Positions 17,985 through 27,637 of a stretch of 64,000 nt of DNA are shown piece after piece (within the stretch, counting starts at the first letter, position 1; each line of letters begins with the position of its first letter). The translations under genes and the position numbers were made by a program. The stretch is taken from NCBI GenBank assembly GCA_024762925.1, contig JANTGM010000001.1, forward strand, positions 62,001-126,000, given 5' to 3'. The notes beneath the pieces were generated by a model. That model was not told the origin of the DNA and did not search any database. It was given only the letters and a program-made list of their open reading frames with translations. Source of the stretch: Kofleriaceae bacterium (GTDB taxonomy: Bacteria > Myxococcota_A > Polyangia > Haliangiales > Haliangiaceae).

Positions 17985-19436
17985 CTACTTGCCTCCTGTG
18001 ACGGAGCCAATCATGTCGAGCATGACACTTGGCGCAAAGCCAAAGAAGAGAAGCACCGCTATCAAGATGATGCGCGGAAGTGTGAGCCATGCTGTTGGCT
18101 CCACCAAGTGGTCCCAGTCGGGATTCTTTGGGCCAAAGATGGCCTGTCCCAGGACACGGAGAATGTATGCCGCGGTGAAGATGAGGCCCGCAATAGCGGC
18201 GATTCCCAAGAGCGGAAAGACGCGCAGTGCTTCGATGAAGACCAGGAGCTCAGCCCAGAAGCTAGCGAAGCCGGGCACGCCCATGCCACAGAGTGCTGCG
18301 ACAATGAAGAAGCTCGAAGCAACAGGGATTTGCCCGACAAGGCCACCAAAGTGGCGGATGTCCCGGTCGTGTGTTTGGTCGTAGATAAAGCCAACAGCGC
18401 TAAAGAAGAGCGCGGTCATGACGCCATGAGCGAACATCTGAAAAACAGCGCCATTGGTGCCATCGATGCCGAGTGTGTTGAGTCCAAGAAGCACGATTCC
18501 CATGTGCGATACGCTTGAGAAGCCAATGACGTACTTGAAGTCAGTTTGCCGCATTGCAACGAATGCCCCATAGACAATGCCAACGGTGGCCATGAAGGCA
18601 AAGGTTGGCGCCCAATACGCTGCGCCCAATGGCAACACACCAATCGCGATGCGGAGAATGCCAAACGCGCCGAGCTTCATGAGAACACCAGCGTGGAGCA
18701 TGGAGACAGCCGTTGGAGCCGCTACGTGCCCAATGGGCGACCAGCTGTGGAATGGCCACATGCCGGCGAGAATGCCGAAGCCCACGTAGAGTAGCGGGTA
18801 GACGAAGATCTGAAATCCTTCGGAGAACGTGCCCGGCTCGGAGAGCGCGACAAGGTTCCAGGTTTGTCCACCCGACTCGACAAAGAGAGCAATGAGTCCA
18901 GGAAAGAGCAGAGCGGAACCCACCATCAAGAAGAGGGTGAGTTTCATTGCCGAGTACTCTTTACGAGTGCTTCCCCAAATAGCGATCAGCGGATACATGG
19001 GCAAGACGGCGACTTCGTAGAAGAAGAAGAAGACGAAGATGTCGAGAGAAATGAAGACACCGAAGACGCCGAAGACCAAGAGGCCCATGAAGGCGAAGAA
19101 CTCTTTGACGCGCTTTTCTAGCGTCCACATCGAGAGCACACCTGTAAAGAAGACGATGGCGTTTAGGAGTGTAAGAACAACACTGACTCCATCAACAGCC
19201 ACAGTGTAGCGAATCCCTAGATCTGCAACCCAAGGGATGTCCTCCACCATTTGGTAGCCGCCCGCGGTCTCGTCGTACTGTGCCCAGACGATGACACTGA
19301 GGACGAGGGTCACGAGCCCAGCAACCGCATTGACCGCTTTGATGGCTGTTGCCTTGCTCTCGGGCAACACGAGTGTGACGAGAAACGCGACGAGCGGGCA
19401 CAAAAGAAGGATGCTGAGGATTGGAAGCTCGCTCAT
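17985..19436 (-). CDS. nuoM: NADH-quinone oxidoreductase subunit M
   Basis: Second antiporter-like proton-pumping subunit of complex I (483 residues from ATG 19436). The start is fixed by the ATGA overlap with the nuoL stop; the longer frame adds 15 residues inside nuoL. Typical features are FYEVAVLPMYPLIAIWG with the helix-5 Glu, MWPFHSWSPIGHVAAPTAVS, and DFKYVIGFSSVSHMGIVLLG with the central Lys. About 14 membrane segments. Confidence 0.95.
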   Translation of the reverse strand: MSELPILSILLLCPLVAFLVTLVLPESKATAIKAVNAVAGLVTLVLSVIVWAQYDETAGGYQMVEDIPWVADLGIRYTVAVDGVSVVLTLLNAIVFFTGVLSMWTLEKRVKEFFAFMGLLVFGVFGVFISLDIFVFFFFYEVAVLPMYPLIAIWGSTRKEYSAMKLTLFLMVGSALLFPGLIALFVESGGQTWNLVALSEPGTFSEGFQIFVYPLLYVGFGILAGMWPFHSWSPIGHVAAPTAVSMLHAGVLMKLGAFGILRIAIGVLPLGAAYWAPTFAFMATVGIVYGAFVAMRQTDFKYVIGFSSVSHMGIVLLGLNTLGIDGTNGAVFQMFAHGVMTALFFSAVGFIYDQTHDRDIRHFGGLVGQIPVASSFFIVAALCGMGVPGFASFWAELLVFIEALRVFPLLGIAAIAGLIFTAAYILRVLGQAIFGPKNPDWDHLVEPTAWLTLPRIILIAVLLFFGFAPSVMLDMIGSVTGGK

Positions 19437-21295
19437 CGCATCATCTCCAAGCCAAGTGCGATGATTGCCCCAGAGAAACACAGAGCTGCGAGTCCGATGT
19501 AAAGAGGCAGTCGACCGCTCTGGGCTTTGCCCGTGGTTTCGCCAATTGTGAGTGTGCCCTGCCCAAGCATATCGCTCGCCTTGTCGAGCACGTGATTCTC
19601 GGTTCCAAAGAGAAGACCAGCAACGGCTTGTGCTGCACCCACAAAGAGCTTTTTGTAAATGACGTCGAGGTACCAGCCGTTCTTGAACAGGGTGTGAAGC
19701 GGTGCGAGTTTAGAGATGAAGCCGGTTTGTGGGGCACTCTTTCTCCCAAAGTCAAACCAGGCGATCAGAATTCCTCCGAGAGCCACTCCGATCGCCGGGG
19801 CCATCTCTGGAAGGCTTGGATGGTAGGCAACAAGGCCGAGCACGCTTGCAATCGAGTCACCAAACCAACCAACTGCAATGGCGCCCACTGTGAGCAATAG
19901 AATCGGAGCGTGAAGGGGCAGCGAGCTGCTGTGATGATCGTCGTGAGAGTCGGCTGGTGGCTCTTCAACCTGCACTGCGGAGTCTTGGTTTGGAAAGACG
20001 ACTAGGAAAATCACCCGGAAGGTGTAGTAGGCCGTCATGAAGCTAGCGAGGTAGGCGCCGGCCAAGAAGAGGGGCTTGTCGTGCAAGCTGTGGATGATGA
20101 GCTCTTTCGAGAAGAAGCCAGCAAGCAACGGGAAGCCAGCGAGCGCACCCCCACCAATGATGAGGCCAAGGGTGATAACGCGAAGCTTTCGGGCCCCCGC
20201 CCGGCCAATGGCAACGGTGTCGTTTGTGCCATATTCGTGAATGAAGGCACCGGCGCAGAGGAAGAGCAGGGCCTTGAAGATCGCGTGTGTCGTGAGGTGA
20301 AAGTAGCCGGCGAAGAGGCTGCCTGCCCCAAGCCCCATGAGCATGAAGCCAAGCTGGCTGATCGAGGAGTAGGCAAAGACGCGCTTCATATCGCTTGCGA
20401 CCATCGCCATCGTTGAGGAGAGCACGGCCGTGAAGGTTGCAACGCAGAGCACAACGGTGAGGGTGAGTTCCGCCTGCATGAAGAGCGGGTGAAAGCGGGC
20501 AAAGAGAAATACGCCAGCCGCGACCATGGTGGCCGAGTGAAGAAGTGCACTCACCGGCGTTGGACCTTCCATCGCGTCGGGTAGCCAGGTGTGAAGAGGA
20601 AACTGCGCGCTCTTGCCAACGATGCCCACGAAGAGCAGCAAGGTGATGAGTTCGATGCGGCCGGAGTCGAAGTTCCCCGTCGCAACGCTCATCGTGTTGA
20701 GCGTTTGAATATCCAAGGTGTGTGCTGTTTGGAAGAGCAGGATCAATCCAATGAAGAGCCCGACATCGCCAATGCGCGTCATGATGAAGGCTTTCTTGGC
20801 TGCGGCAATGGCCGAGGGCTTTCGATACCAGAAGCCAATGAGGAAGAATGAAGACAGGCCGACGAGTTCCCAGAAAACGAACGTCTGCATGAGGCTTGGT
20901 GAGTAGACGAAGCTCAGCATGGCCCACTCAAAGAGGGCGAGAAATGCAAAGAAGCGTCCACGCCCTGGATCGTGGCTCATGTAGCTTAGGGAGTAGACCT
21001 GCACGCATAGCGTGATGACGCTAACAACGGTGCCCATGATCAGAGTTTTCCCGTCCAACAGAATTCCAAACTCGATGCTGGTGCCACCGGCGTGAATCCA
21101 AGCTCGCGAAGCTTGTTCTGCTGGCGTGCCGCCTTTGGTAGCCAAGAGGAAAACGGCGCTTGCACAGGTCGCAGCACCCGAGAGCAATACCGTCATCATT
21201 GCCGCCAGGTGGTTCTTGCGAAAGACCACCAGCGCGACAAAGAACGCCATCAGTGGGGCGCCGAGAAGCACAAGCCCGATAGAGGTGCTACTCAT
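19433..21295 (-). CDS. nuoL: NADH-quinone oxidoreductase subunit L
   Basis: The largest antiporter-like subunit, carrying the long amphipathic lateral helix and the terminal transmembrane helix. From ATG 21295 the protein has 620 residues and overlaps nuoK by 8 bp. Motifs: FFAFLALFEWAMLSFVYSPS, FWELVGLSSFFLIGFWY, QFPLHTWLPDAMEGPTPVSA, DMKRVFAYSSISQLGFMLMG. A His/Asp-rich loop (SHDDHHSSS) lies in the C-terminal third. Confidence 0.95.
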   Translation of the reverse strand: MSSTSIGLVLLGAPLMAFFVALVVFRKNHLAAMMTVLLSGAATCASAVFLLATKGGTPAEQASRAWIHAGGTSIEFGILLDGKTLIMGTVVSVITLCVQVYSLSYMSHDPGRGRFFAFLALFEWAMLSFVYSPSLMQTFVFWELVGLSSFFLIGFWYRKPSAIAAAKKAFIMTRIGDVGLFIGLILLFQTAHTLDIQTLNTMSVATGNFDSGRIELITLLLFVGIVGKSAQFPLHTWLPDAMEGPTPVSALLHSATMVAAGVFLFARFHPLFMQAELTLTVVLCVATFTAVLSSTMAMVASDMKRVFAYSSISQLGFMLMGLGAGSLFAGYFHLTTHAIFKALLFLCAGAFIHEYGTNDTVAIGRAGARKLRVITLGLIIGGGALAGFPLLAGFFSKELIIHSLHDKPLFLAGAYLASFMTAYYTFRVIFLVVFPNQDSAVQVEEPPADSHDDHHSSSLPLHAPILLLTVGAIAVGWFGDSIASVLGLVAYHPSLPEMAPAIGVALGGILIAWFDFGRKSAPQTGFISKLAPLHTLFKNGWYLDVIYKKLFVGAAQAVAGLLFGTENHVLDKASDMLGQGTLTIGETTGKAQSGRLPLYIGLAALCFSGAIIALGLEMMR

Positions 21296-21617
21296 TGCTG
21301 GCCTCCGCTCCTGTGCTTCGCAACAGTTGCATGGCATCTACGTCGACGGAATTTCGCTGGCGGTAGAGCTTGAGAATGATCGCGAGCGCGATGGCAGCCT
21401 CGGCCGCTGCAAGGCCGATGACTACCAGCACGATGATCTGAGCCACTGCAGGATCTGTCGGAATGAAGTAATTGAACGCCAAGAAATTGATGTTGGCGGC
21501 GTTGAGCATGAGTTCGATGCCGATGAGTATGCCGATGAGGTTGCGGCGAGCAAGCACGGCGTAGAGGCCCAACGAGAAGAGCATCAGACCAAGGAGCAGT
21601 GCGCCTTCGAGAGTCAT
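21288..21617 (-). CDS. nuoK: NADH-quinone oxidoreductase subunit K
   Basis: Small three-helix membrane subunit of complex I (109 residues). It contains the conserved LIGIELMLNAANINFLAF with the functional Glu in helix 2, and AAAEAAIALAIILKLYR with the second Glu in helix 3. It overlaps nuoJ by 4 bp and nuoL by 8 bp, so translation is coupled. Confidence 0.95.
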   Translation of the reverse strand: MTLEGALLLGLMLFSLGLYAVLARRNLIGILIGIELMLNAANINFLAFNYFIPTDPAVAQIIVLVVIGLAAAEAAIALAIILKLYRQRNSVDVDAMQLLRSTGAEASNE

Positions 21618-22132
21618 GAGGCCTCCTCGTCCGCGTTGGCAGGCATGGCAGATTCCTTGCGAACGATGACGATTGCCCCAACGATTGCGAGAAGCAGAAC
21701 GATCGACAGAGTCTCAAAGGCCAAGTTGAAGCGACCCAAGAGGTCTCGACCAACTTGCTCCAGCCCCCACGCACTTGGCGGTAGCTTCTTACCGGGACCG
21801 AAGTCTGCGTGTGCAATGACCAGGGCACCTCCCACGAAAAATGCAACCGCAACTAGAGCAGCCAGGAGTCTTCGTCCAGCGCTCTCGCGTTCCTTTGGGT
21901 TGCTAACGGAACTGAGCATGACAGCAAAGATCATGGTGACCGCAATGCCGCCCACGTAGATCAGAACTTCCATGATTGCGACGAACGGGCTATCGAGTGT
22001 GAAGAAGACACCTGCAACTCCGACAAGGGCGATGGCAAGCCCAAAGACAGCGTGAAGAATGTTTGCTTGCGTTACCGCGAGAAGCGCACCTACGAGCGAA
22101 ACTACAGCCGCGATGGCGAAGTGAAGACTCAT
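21614..22132 (-). CDS. nuoJ: NADH-quinone oxidoreductase subunit J
   Basis: Five-helix membrane subunit at the quinone-module end of the membrane arm (172 residues). The pi-bulge helix is visible as MEVLIYVGGIAVTMIFAVML with the conserved Tyr and Gly pair. It has 4-bp overlaps with nuoI and nuoK. Confidence 0.93.
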   Translation of the reverse strand: MSLHFAIAAVVSLVGALLAVTQANILHAVFGLAIALVGVAGVFFTLDSPFVAIMEVLIYVGGIAVTMIFAVMLSSVSNPKERESAGRRLLAALVAVAFFVGGALVIAHADFGPGKKLPPSAWGLEQVGRDLLGRFNLAFETLSIVLLLAIVGAIVIVRKESAMPANADEEAS

Positions 22133-22728
22133 GAGAGTTCCTCCTTGGAGTCGTTGTCGGCTTTTTCGTCGGCCTCCGCCTTCTTCTTTGCTTCCTTGGC
22201 CTTCTTCGCTGCTTCGGCCTTGGCTTTCTTTTCAGCCGCTGCCTTTTCTTCGATCACACGCTGCTTCGCTACGAACTCTTCTTCGTAGTCGCGAAACTCT
22301 GCGAGCAAATCTACGCGCCAGTCTCGATTGTACCCGGCCTCTTCGTAGACCTTGGAGTACTCAAGCGTGTCGGTTGGGCAAACGTCGAGGCAGAGGCCGC
22401 AAAGGCTGCAAAGCGCAAAGTCCATCTCAAACTCAGCAACGCGCTTTTTCTTGATGCCCTCGACTTTGCCTCCGCTTAGCTTGATGCAGTACGAAGGACA
22501 GATGCGCTCGCAAGCCTTGCAGGCAACACAGTCGTGGCTGTTGCTTTCCTCGAAGCGAATCAGCTTGATAGCCGATCGGTAGGCGGGCGCTAGCTCTGGC
22601 AGTTCTTTCGGGTATTGCATCGTGACAGCTTTGCGCCGAATCACGGTTTGCGAGAATTTCCGCAGAGTGACGCTCATGCCCGAGAGAAGAGAGCCAAAAC
22701 CGCCGAAGACGTTTCCGAAGTAACCCAT
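22129..22728 (-). CDS. nuoI: NADH-quinone oxidoreductase subunit I (two 4Fe-4S ferredoxin) with Lys/Ala tail
   Basis: Carries clusters N6a and N6b that pass electrons toward NuoB. Two ferredoxin motifs are clear: CVACKACERICP and CSLCGLCLDVCP. Typical NuoI ends soon after these; here about 60 more residues follow, ending in a highly charged stretch built of EKKAKAEAAKKAKEAKKKAEA-like sequence. This is probably an exposed helix or coiled coil of unknown use. It abuts nuoH (1 bp). Confidence 0.93.
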   Translation of the reverse strand: MGYFGNVFGGFGSLLSGMSVTLRKFSQTVIRRKAVTMQYPKELPELAPAYRSAIKLIRFEESNSHDCVACKACERICPSYCIKLSGGKVEGIKKKRVAEFEMDFALCSLCGLCLDVCPTDTLEYSKVYEEAGYNRDWRVDLLAEFRDYEEEFVAKQRVIEEKAAAEKKAKAEAAKKAKEAKKKAEADEKADNDSKEELS

Positions 22729-23760
22729 CTAGAGAACCGCGATAACGAAGGCTGTGGCCAGCAAGTTGAGGATGGACAGGGGAATCAGAACCTTCCAACA
22801 GAAGGTCATGAGTTGATCAAAACGCAGCCGAGGAAAGGTCCAGCGGACCCACATCATCACGAAGATGACGGCATAGCTCTTGAGGAAGAACCACGCTGGA
22901 CCAGGCAGTACCGGGCCATCCCAACCACCGAAGAAGAGCACTACTGCAAGCATGCTAACGATGAGCATGTTCGTGTACTCCGCGAAGAAGAAGAGCGAGA
23001 AACGCATGCCAGAGTACTCAGTGTGGAAGCCAGCGACGAGTTCGCTCTCAGCCTCAGGGATGTCGAATGGTGCGCGATTGGTTTCGGCAAGGGCACTGAT
23101 GAAGTAGATGATTGCCGCGATGGGCTGCAAGACCACGAACCAAATCCCCTGCTGATCTTGGGTCATCACAATGTGACTGAGGTCGAGGCCGTTGATGGCG
23201 ACAACTCCATCGCCCGAGCTCAAGGTGGGCCCCATGGCGTTGACGACAAGCACCACCGATAGGGCCGAGAGAATTAGGGGAACTTCGTAGCTGATGTTTT
23301 GCGCAACCGAGCGAATTGCGCCAAGGAGAGCGTACTTGTTGTTGGACCCCCACCCAGCCATGAAGATGGCAATCACGGCGATGCCTCCAAAGGCAAAGAC
23401 AAAGAGCAAGCCATAGTCGTTTTGCACCAAGATTGTGCTCTCGGAGAATGGAAAGAGCGCGACGGCGGCAACAACTGGTGCGAACGCGAGAAGCGGCGCC
23501 AGGTGATAGAGCGGCTTGTCGACATTGCTGGGCGTGATGAGCTGCTTTGAGATGAGCTTGAGCATGTCGGCTAGCGTTTGCAGCAACCCGAATGGACCGA
23601 CTTCGGTTGGCCCCATGCGCATTTGAATCCACGCTGATACTTTCCGCTCCGCCCAAACCAGCATCAAGACATTAACGGTGAGCATGCCCATGATGAGCCC
23701 AGCCGCGATGGGCATGGCCAGCACGCTGCCGTCTAGTAGTTGTGTGAGGGTTTGTGGCAC
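22729..23760 (-). CDS. nuoH: NADH-quinone oxidoreductase subunit H
   Basis: Membrane subunit that forms the quinone chamber with NuoB and NuoD (343 residues, about eight helices). Visible: [21 protein letters not shown] near the N terminus, DMLKLISKQ, and the loop [28 protein letters not shown] with the conserved acidic residues lining the proton entry path. A 15-bp gap separates it from nuoD. Confidence 0.95.
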   Translation of the reverse strand: MPQTLTQLLDGSVLAMPIAAGLIMGMLTVNVLMLVWAERKVSAWIQMRMGPTEVGPFGLLQTLADMLKLISKQLITPSNVDKPLYHLAPLLAFAPVVAAVALFPFSESTILVQNDYGLLFVFAFGGIAVIAIFMAGWGSNNKYALLGAIRSVAQNISYEVPLILSALSVVLVVNAMGPTLSSGDGVVAINGLDLSHIVMTQDQQGIWFVVLQPIAAIIYFISALAETNRAPFDIPEAESELVAGFHTEYSGMRFSLFFFAEYTNMLIVSMLAVVLFFGGWDGPVLPGPAWFFLKSYAVIFVMMWVRWTFPRLRFDQLMTFCWKVLIPLSILNLLATAFVIAVL

Positions 23761-23775
23761 GGTCTTTTCAATTCT

Positions 23776-24894
23776 CTAGCGATCAATCTCAGGCATGACC
23801 ACGTCGATGCTTCCGACGATTGCGATGGTGTCGGCGAGCATTGTGCCAGCAAGGGTCTCGGGCATAGCGCTCAGGTTCGAGAATGAGGGCGTGCGGAGCT
23901 TGAGCTTGACGGGAATGTCAGAACCATCGCCCACGATGTACATGCCGAAGTGTCCTCGAGCTGATTCCACCGCGAAGTAGTACTCGCCCTCGGGCAGCTT
24001 GAAGCGCTTGGGCATCTTCTTAGGAAGAATTTCGCCCTCGGGAATTGCCTCGATGGCTTGCTCGATGATCTTGCAGCTTTCCTCAATTTCGCGAATGCGA
24101 ATGTGGAAGCGAGCCATCGTGTCGCCCTCGTGAAGCACCGGAACCTCAAAATCGAAGCGGTCGTAGCCACCATAAGGCTCGGCTTTGCGCACGTCGTAAG
24201 CCACGCCGCTTGCTCGCAGACTCGGACCTGTAACTCCGTAGCTCTTGGCAAGTGCTTCGCTCACGACTCCAACACCCGTGCAGCGCTCACGGAGAATCAC
24301 GTTGTCGGTAACCAGCTGCTTATACATGTGCAAGCGTTCGCGGATACGAGCTAGGAAGGCTGTGGCTCGTGTGAGAAACGTTTCATCAACATCCCACGTC
24401 ACCCCACCAAAGCGGCCGTAGCAGTACGTGAGGCGAGAGCCCGTCACTTGATCCAAAATGTCGAGGATCTCTTCTCGATCATCAAAACTGTAGAGGAATG
24501 GCGTGATGCCACCAAGATCCAATAGGAAGGTACCAAACCAAAGCAGGTGGCTGGCGATGCGATTGAGTTCGTTGACAATGACGCGGATGTAGATGGCTCG
24601 CTCGGGGACATCTATTCCTAAGAGTTTTTCTATCGCCTGGCAGTAGCCCAGGTTGTATATCATGCCGCTGAGGTAGTCGACGCGAGAGGTGTTGGGAAGA
24701 AACTGCAGCGTGTTGCGATTCTCGGCCATCTTCTCGTGCGCGCGGTGGCTATAGCCAATGACCGGTTTCGCTCGAATGACCTCCTCGCCGCGCAGATCCA
24801 GCAAGAGACGCAAAACGCCATGCATGCTCGGGTGCTGCGGCCCCATGTTGAGACTGTAGACTTCGCCTTCACTCGCTTGGGAGTCGCTACTCAT
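23776..24894 (-). CDS. nuoD: NADH-quinone oxidoreductase subunit D
   Basis: 49-kDa-type subunit of the Q module (372 residues from ATG 24894, which overlaps nuoC by 8 bp). Motifs: NMGPQHPSMHG, with His and Tyr positions near the quinone site, GYSHRAHEKMAE, and DYLSGMIYNLGY. The C terminus IGSIDVVMPEIDR is the usual family ending. Confidence 0.95.
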   Translation of the reverse strand: MSSDSQASEGEVYSLNMGPQHPSMHGVLRLLLDLRGEEVIRAKPVIGYSHRAHEKMAENRNTLQFLPNTSRVDYLSGMIYNLGYCQAIEKLLGIDVPERAIYIRVIVNELNRIASHLLWFGTFLLDLGGITPFLYSFDDREEILDILDQVTGSRLTYCYGRFGGVTWDVDETFLTRATAFLARIRERLHMYKQLVTDNVILRERCTGVGVVSEALAKSYGVTGPSLRASGVAYDVRKAEPYGGYDRFDFEVPVLHEGDTMARFHIRIREIEESCKIIEQAIEAIPEGEILPKKMPKRFKLPEGEYYFAVESARGHFGMYIVGDGSDIPVKLKLRTPSFSNLSAMPETLAGTMLADTIAIVGSIDVVMPEIDR

Positions 24895-25351
24895 CTGCGT
24901 CCTCGATGCGCCCAAAGTCCTTGCGAAGCGGGAAGAAATCTGCGTCCTCTGGCAGCAGCAGGCGCTCGAGCTCGTTATGCCCAGTGAAGGTCACGCCATA
25001 CATTTCGAAGACCTCGCGTTCCTGCCAGTTTGCGCCGCCTGTCAAGTTTGACATGGTGGGTGCTTCGAATTGTTCTGATGCAAGGCCGCCAGCGATATCA
25101 ACATGAACGAGATGGCGGTCTACGGCATCAAGCGAGTTGAAGGTGTAACAAAGCCGCATGACCTCCTCCTTCTCACGAAGGTCTTGGCAGGTCAGCATCT
25201 CGAGAATGTAGCCCTCGTCGAGGAAGGTCTTTCCCACTTTGAGCACGTTCTCCAAAGATGCGGTGTGGCGCTGGTGGAGGCCAGTCTTGCCGTAGTCCAT
25301 CTCCTCAGAGGCAGACGTGAGGTCTGCGAGCGCTTGAAGGCCATCGCTCAT
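24887..25351 (-). CDS. nuoC: NADH-quinone oxidoreductase subunit C
   Basis: 30-kDa-type subunit (154 residues). It contains the signature [21 protein letters not shown] and ends [15 protein letters not shown], both typical. It is separate from NuoD, not fused as in Escherichia coli. Overlaps: 4 bp with nuoB and 8 bp with nuoD. Confidence 0.94.
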   Translation of the reverse strand: MSDGLQALADLTSASEEMDYGKTGLHQRHTASLENVLKVGKTFLDEGYILEMLTCQDLREKEEVMRLCYTFNSLDAVDRHLVHVDIAGGLASEQFEAPTMSNLTGGANWQEREVFEMYGVTFTGHNELERLLLPEDADFFPLRKDFGRIEDADE

Positions 25352-25932
25352 GGATTGAATTTCCTGCCCGCCTTGACCTTCTCTTTGAGCTGTAAAATTC
25401 CTGCAATGAGAGCTTCGGGGCGAGGTGGGCAGCCCGGAATGTAAATGTCGACAGGTACGATCTTGTCGGCACCTTCGACAATGGCGTATTGATTGGGATA
25501 CTTGAACGGTCCGCCGTCAATGGTGCATCCGCCCATCGCGATGGCCCACTTGGGGCCAGGCATCTGATCCCACAGCTGGCGAATCACGGGAGCCATTTTC
25601 CGCGAGATGGTTCCCGCGAGAATCATCACATCCGCTTGCCTTGCGCTCGGTCGAAACACGCCTGCGCCAAACCGATCGAGGTCGTACTTAGAGGCCCCAG
25701 CAGCCATCATTTCCATTGCGCAACATGCCAGGCCAAAGGTGAGCGGCCACAGGGAATTTGCGCGGCCCATGTTGAGTAGGTCGTCAAGCAAAGCCAAGCG
25801 TACAACGGCAGGGTCTGCGCTGGCGTCGGCTCCAGCAGGGTCCACAACCGGTGTCGCGCTTCGATTGACCAAAGGCAGAAATCGCTTTGGGTCCTTGTCT
25901 ATTTTGCCCAATGAAAGACTCCTTTGCGCCAC
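25348..25932 (-). CDS. nuoB: NADH-quinone oxidoreductase subunit B
   Basis: Holds cluster N2, the last iron-sulfur centre before quinone (194 residues). The tandem Cys pair is in [13 protein letters not shown], the third Cys in [12 protein letters not shown], the fourth in [15 protein letters not shown]. An N-terminal extension of about 50 residues precedes the core. The start overlaps nuoA by 34 bp, more than other junctions here; no closer in-frame ATG leaves the domain intact. Confidence 0.95.
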   Translation of the reverse strand: MAQRSLSLGKIDKDPKRFLPLVNRSATPVVDPAGADASADPAVVRLALLDDLLNMGRANSLWPLTFGLACCAMEMMAAGASKYDLDRFGAGVFRPSARQADVMILAGTISRKMAPVIRQLWDQMPGPKWAIAMGGCTIDGGPFKYPNQYAIVEGADKIVPVDIYIPGCPPRPEALIAGILQLKEKVKAGRKFNP

Positions 25933-26255
25933 GCATAGACCACCGCCAACGAGAGGATGCTCAGGAATAGGGCAATCTCAACGAACCCTCGCCATCCGAA
26001 ATCTTCGTAGACGAGTGCAATGGGAAACAGGTAGAGGATGTCAACTTCAAAGGCGACAAAGATGAGCGCAAACACGTAGAAGCCGATGCCAAATCGCAGC
26101 CAGCTGGACCCGACTGGGTCGACACCACACTCATAGGTGCTCTCCGTGTCTTTGCCCTTGTAGCGGGGGCCAATGAGAAGCGGCAACACCAACGGCATCG
26201 CGCCCAGAGCGATGCCCAGGCCCAGTAACAGTGCTAATTGCGCGTAACTGCTCAT
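25899..26255 (-). CDS. nuoA: NADH-quinone oxidoreductase subunit A
   Basis: Three-helix membrane subunit (118 residues). It contains the conserved loop [21 protein letters not shown], with the exposed Cys, and the acidic helix [16 protein letters not shown]. It is the first gene of the operon; the promoter must lie in the 71 bp shared with the divergent gene at 26327. Confidence 0.94.
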   Translation of the reverse strand: MSSYAQLALLLGLGIALGAMPLVLPLLIGPRYKGKDTESTYECGVDPVGSSWLRFGIGFYVFALIFVAFEVDILYLFPIALVYEDFGWRGFVEIALFLSILSLAVVYAWRKGVFHWAK

Positions 26256-26326
26256 CTTCTTATCAGGGCAGAAGCATTCTGCCGTCGTGACCAGCCGACT
26301 TCAATAGGCAAGCTGCGGGTTTTTGT

Positions 26327-27403
26327 ATGATTCTCCTCCCAGCAGCGCTTTCCTCGATCTCGGGCTTTGCTGGATTGGTCGTTATGGCTCTTATCTCGCG
26401 AAAGAAGTGCGTTTACGAGCCCAGTGATGGGCTGCGTGACTATCTAGAAACCCATGGCCGGCTGGTCGCATTGCCCATTTTGTACGAGGGGCTTGGGGCG
26501 TATGCAGAGACGATTCCGGTGTATGACAAATACGGTGAGGATACACTTTGGGAGACTGCCTTGTATCGAGGCACCGATCGAGAAGTGATCTCTCGGGCTC
26601 TTGTGAAGATCTACGCCGATTTGAAGGTGATGGGAAATATGTCTCTCATCGAACACCTTGTGACTGATCGGGTAGATGTTTGTACTTGGGGAAATACCAA
26701 GCCCTATCGCGTAAGAATTCTGAACACCCTCAATGAGAACTTCGACTACTTCTACGTGAAGAAGGCTGATGCATCGCGCATCTATGGTCTCGAACTTGAG
26801 CATGTCTTAGCGCCAAGTCGCATCGAGTTCATGTGTGATGGGCAGACCGTCGTGGAGCAACACGTCGCAGGAATTCCTGCACAGGACTTTATGAAGCACT
26901 ACCTAAAGGACACGCGACTGGATGAAGTGCGCCTTGCCAAGGAGTTTGTGAAGTTCAATGAACGCTGCATGCTGCGCCTTTTGGGCGACATGCATGCTGG
27001 CAACTTCGTGGTCGACATAACGCCAGACTTTGATGAGACGGTTTACAGCATGCGTGCAATCGACTTTGATCAGCAGTCGTATGAAGGCCGCAGCCATGTC
27101 TACTTGCCGCAGTACTACAAGGTAAACAATCCGCTCGTTTTCTTGGGCATGCGATGCATGACGGTCGAGACGGTGAAGCAATATCGCAATGAAGAGCGAA
27201 CGCTCATGGGAAATCGCGCCAAGGTTGAGGAGGCTCGACTGTCGGCGCTTCTCGATGCGATGTGTGAGGATGAGTTGGCGCCCCGAGACAATGTCTTGCA
27301 GCTCCGTGCTGAGCTTGCGGAATATCACCAGCAGCCGCGATTTCTCGCGGGTGAGTCGATGGGGGATTTGGTTCGCATTTCGCTTGAACAACTCGCGCTG
27401 TAG
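26327..27403 (+). CDS. Orphan protein with kinase-like (ABC1/APH-type) active-site motifs
   Basis: The 358-residue protein matches no family I can name. Seen: LLGDMHAGNFVVDI (about residues 218-231), resembling the catalytic loop HGDLHPGN of ABC1/UbiB and aminoglycoside-type kinases, and 25 residues later AIDFDQQSYEG, at the place of the metal-binding DFG-equivalent. Earlier YFYVKKADASRIYG and VVEQHVAGIPAQDF resemble the ATP-lysine and hinge regions. A short hydrophobic N terminus disappears if the ATG at 26384 is used, giving MALISRKKCVYEP. Neither start has a clear ribosome site. It is divergent from nuoA. It could be a small-molecule or protein kinase, or a pseudokinase. Confidence 0.7.
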   Translation: MILLPAALSSISGFAGLVVMALISRKKCVYEPSDGLRDYLETHGRLVALPILYEGLGAYAETIPVYDKYGEDTLWETALYRGTDREVISRALVKIYADLKVMGNMSLIEHLVTDRVDVCTWGNTKPYRVRILNTLNENFDYFYVKKADASRIYGLELEHVLAPSRIEFMCDGQTVVEQHVAGIPAQDFMKHYLKDTRLDEVRLAKEFVKFNERCMLRLLGDMHAGNFVVDITPDFDETVYSMRAIDFDQQSYEGRSHVYLPQYYKVNNPLVFLGMRCMTVETVKQYRNEERTLMGNRAKVEEARLSALLDAMCEDELAPRDNVLQLRAELAEYHQQPRFLAGESMGDLVRISLEQLAL

Positions 27404-27637
27404 CTTGAGCCAGCTTGCCAAGGCTGGACCCTCCATTTGGGGGGGCACAAATCGAATGAGCGCTGGATTTTCGGCAGACCTACAAGTGCTCTGCGGTGAG
27501 GGGGTAGATGCATGACTTTGTTACGGAAAAAACAGCCCCAAACCGATTTCCCCTTACTACTTTGGACTGTTTCTGGGTAAGCTCTATTACGGGTTCGCGG
27601 TCGATCTTCGATCAGCATTGCAAGAAGGGCAGGTGCC
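27404..27637. other. Intergenic region, no gene seen
   Basis: A weak 5-bp stem (CCAGC...GCTGG near 27407-27425) follows the orphan kinase-like gene. The rest must contain the promoter of the repeat lipoprotein; no strong consensus is visible. Confidence 0.35.

Noticed and set aside
27562-27590. TTGGAC-17 bp-TATTAC as a promoter for the repeat lipoprotein
   Set aside because: Only about half of the consensus positions match, so it is not better than chance in this region.
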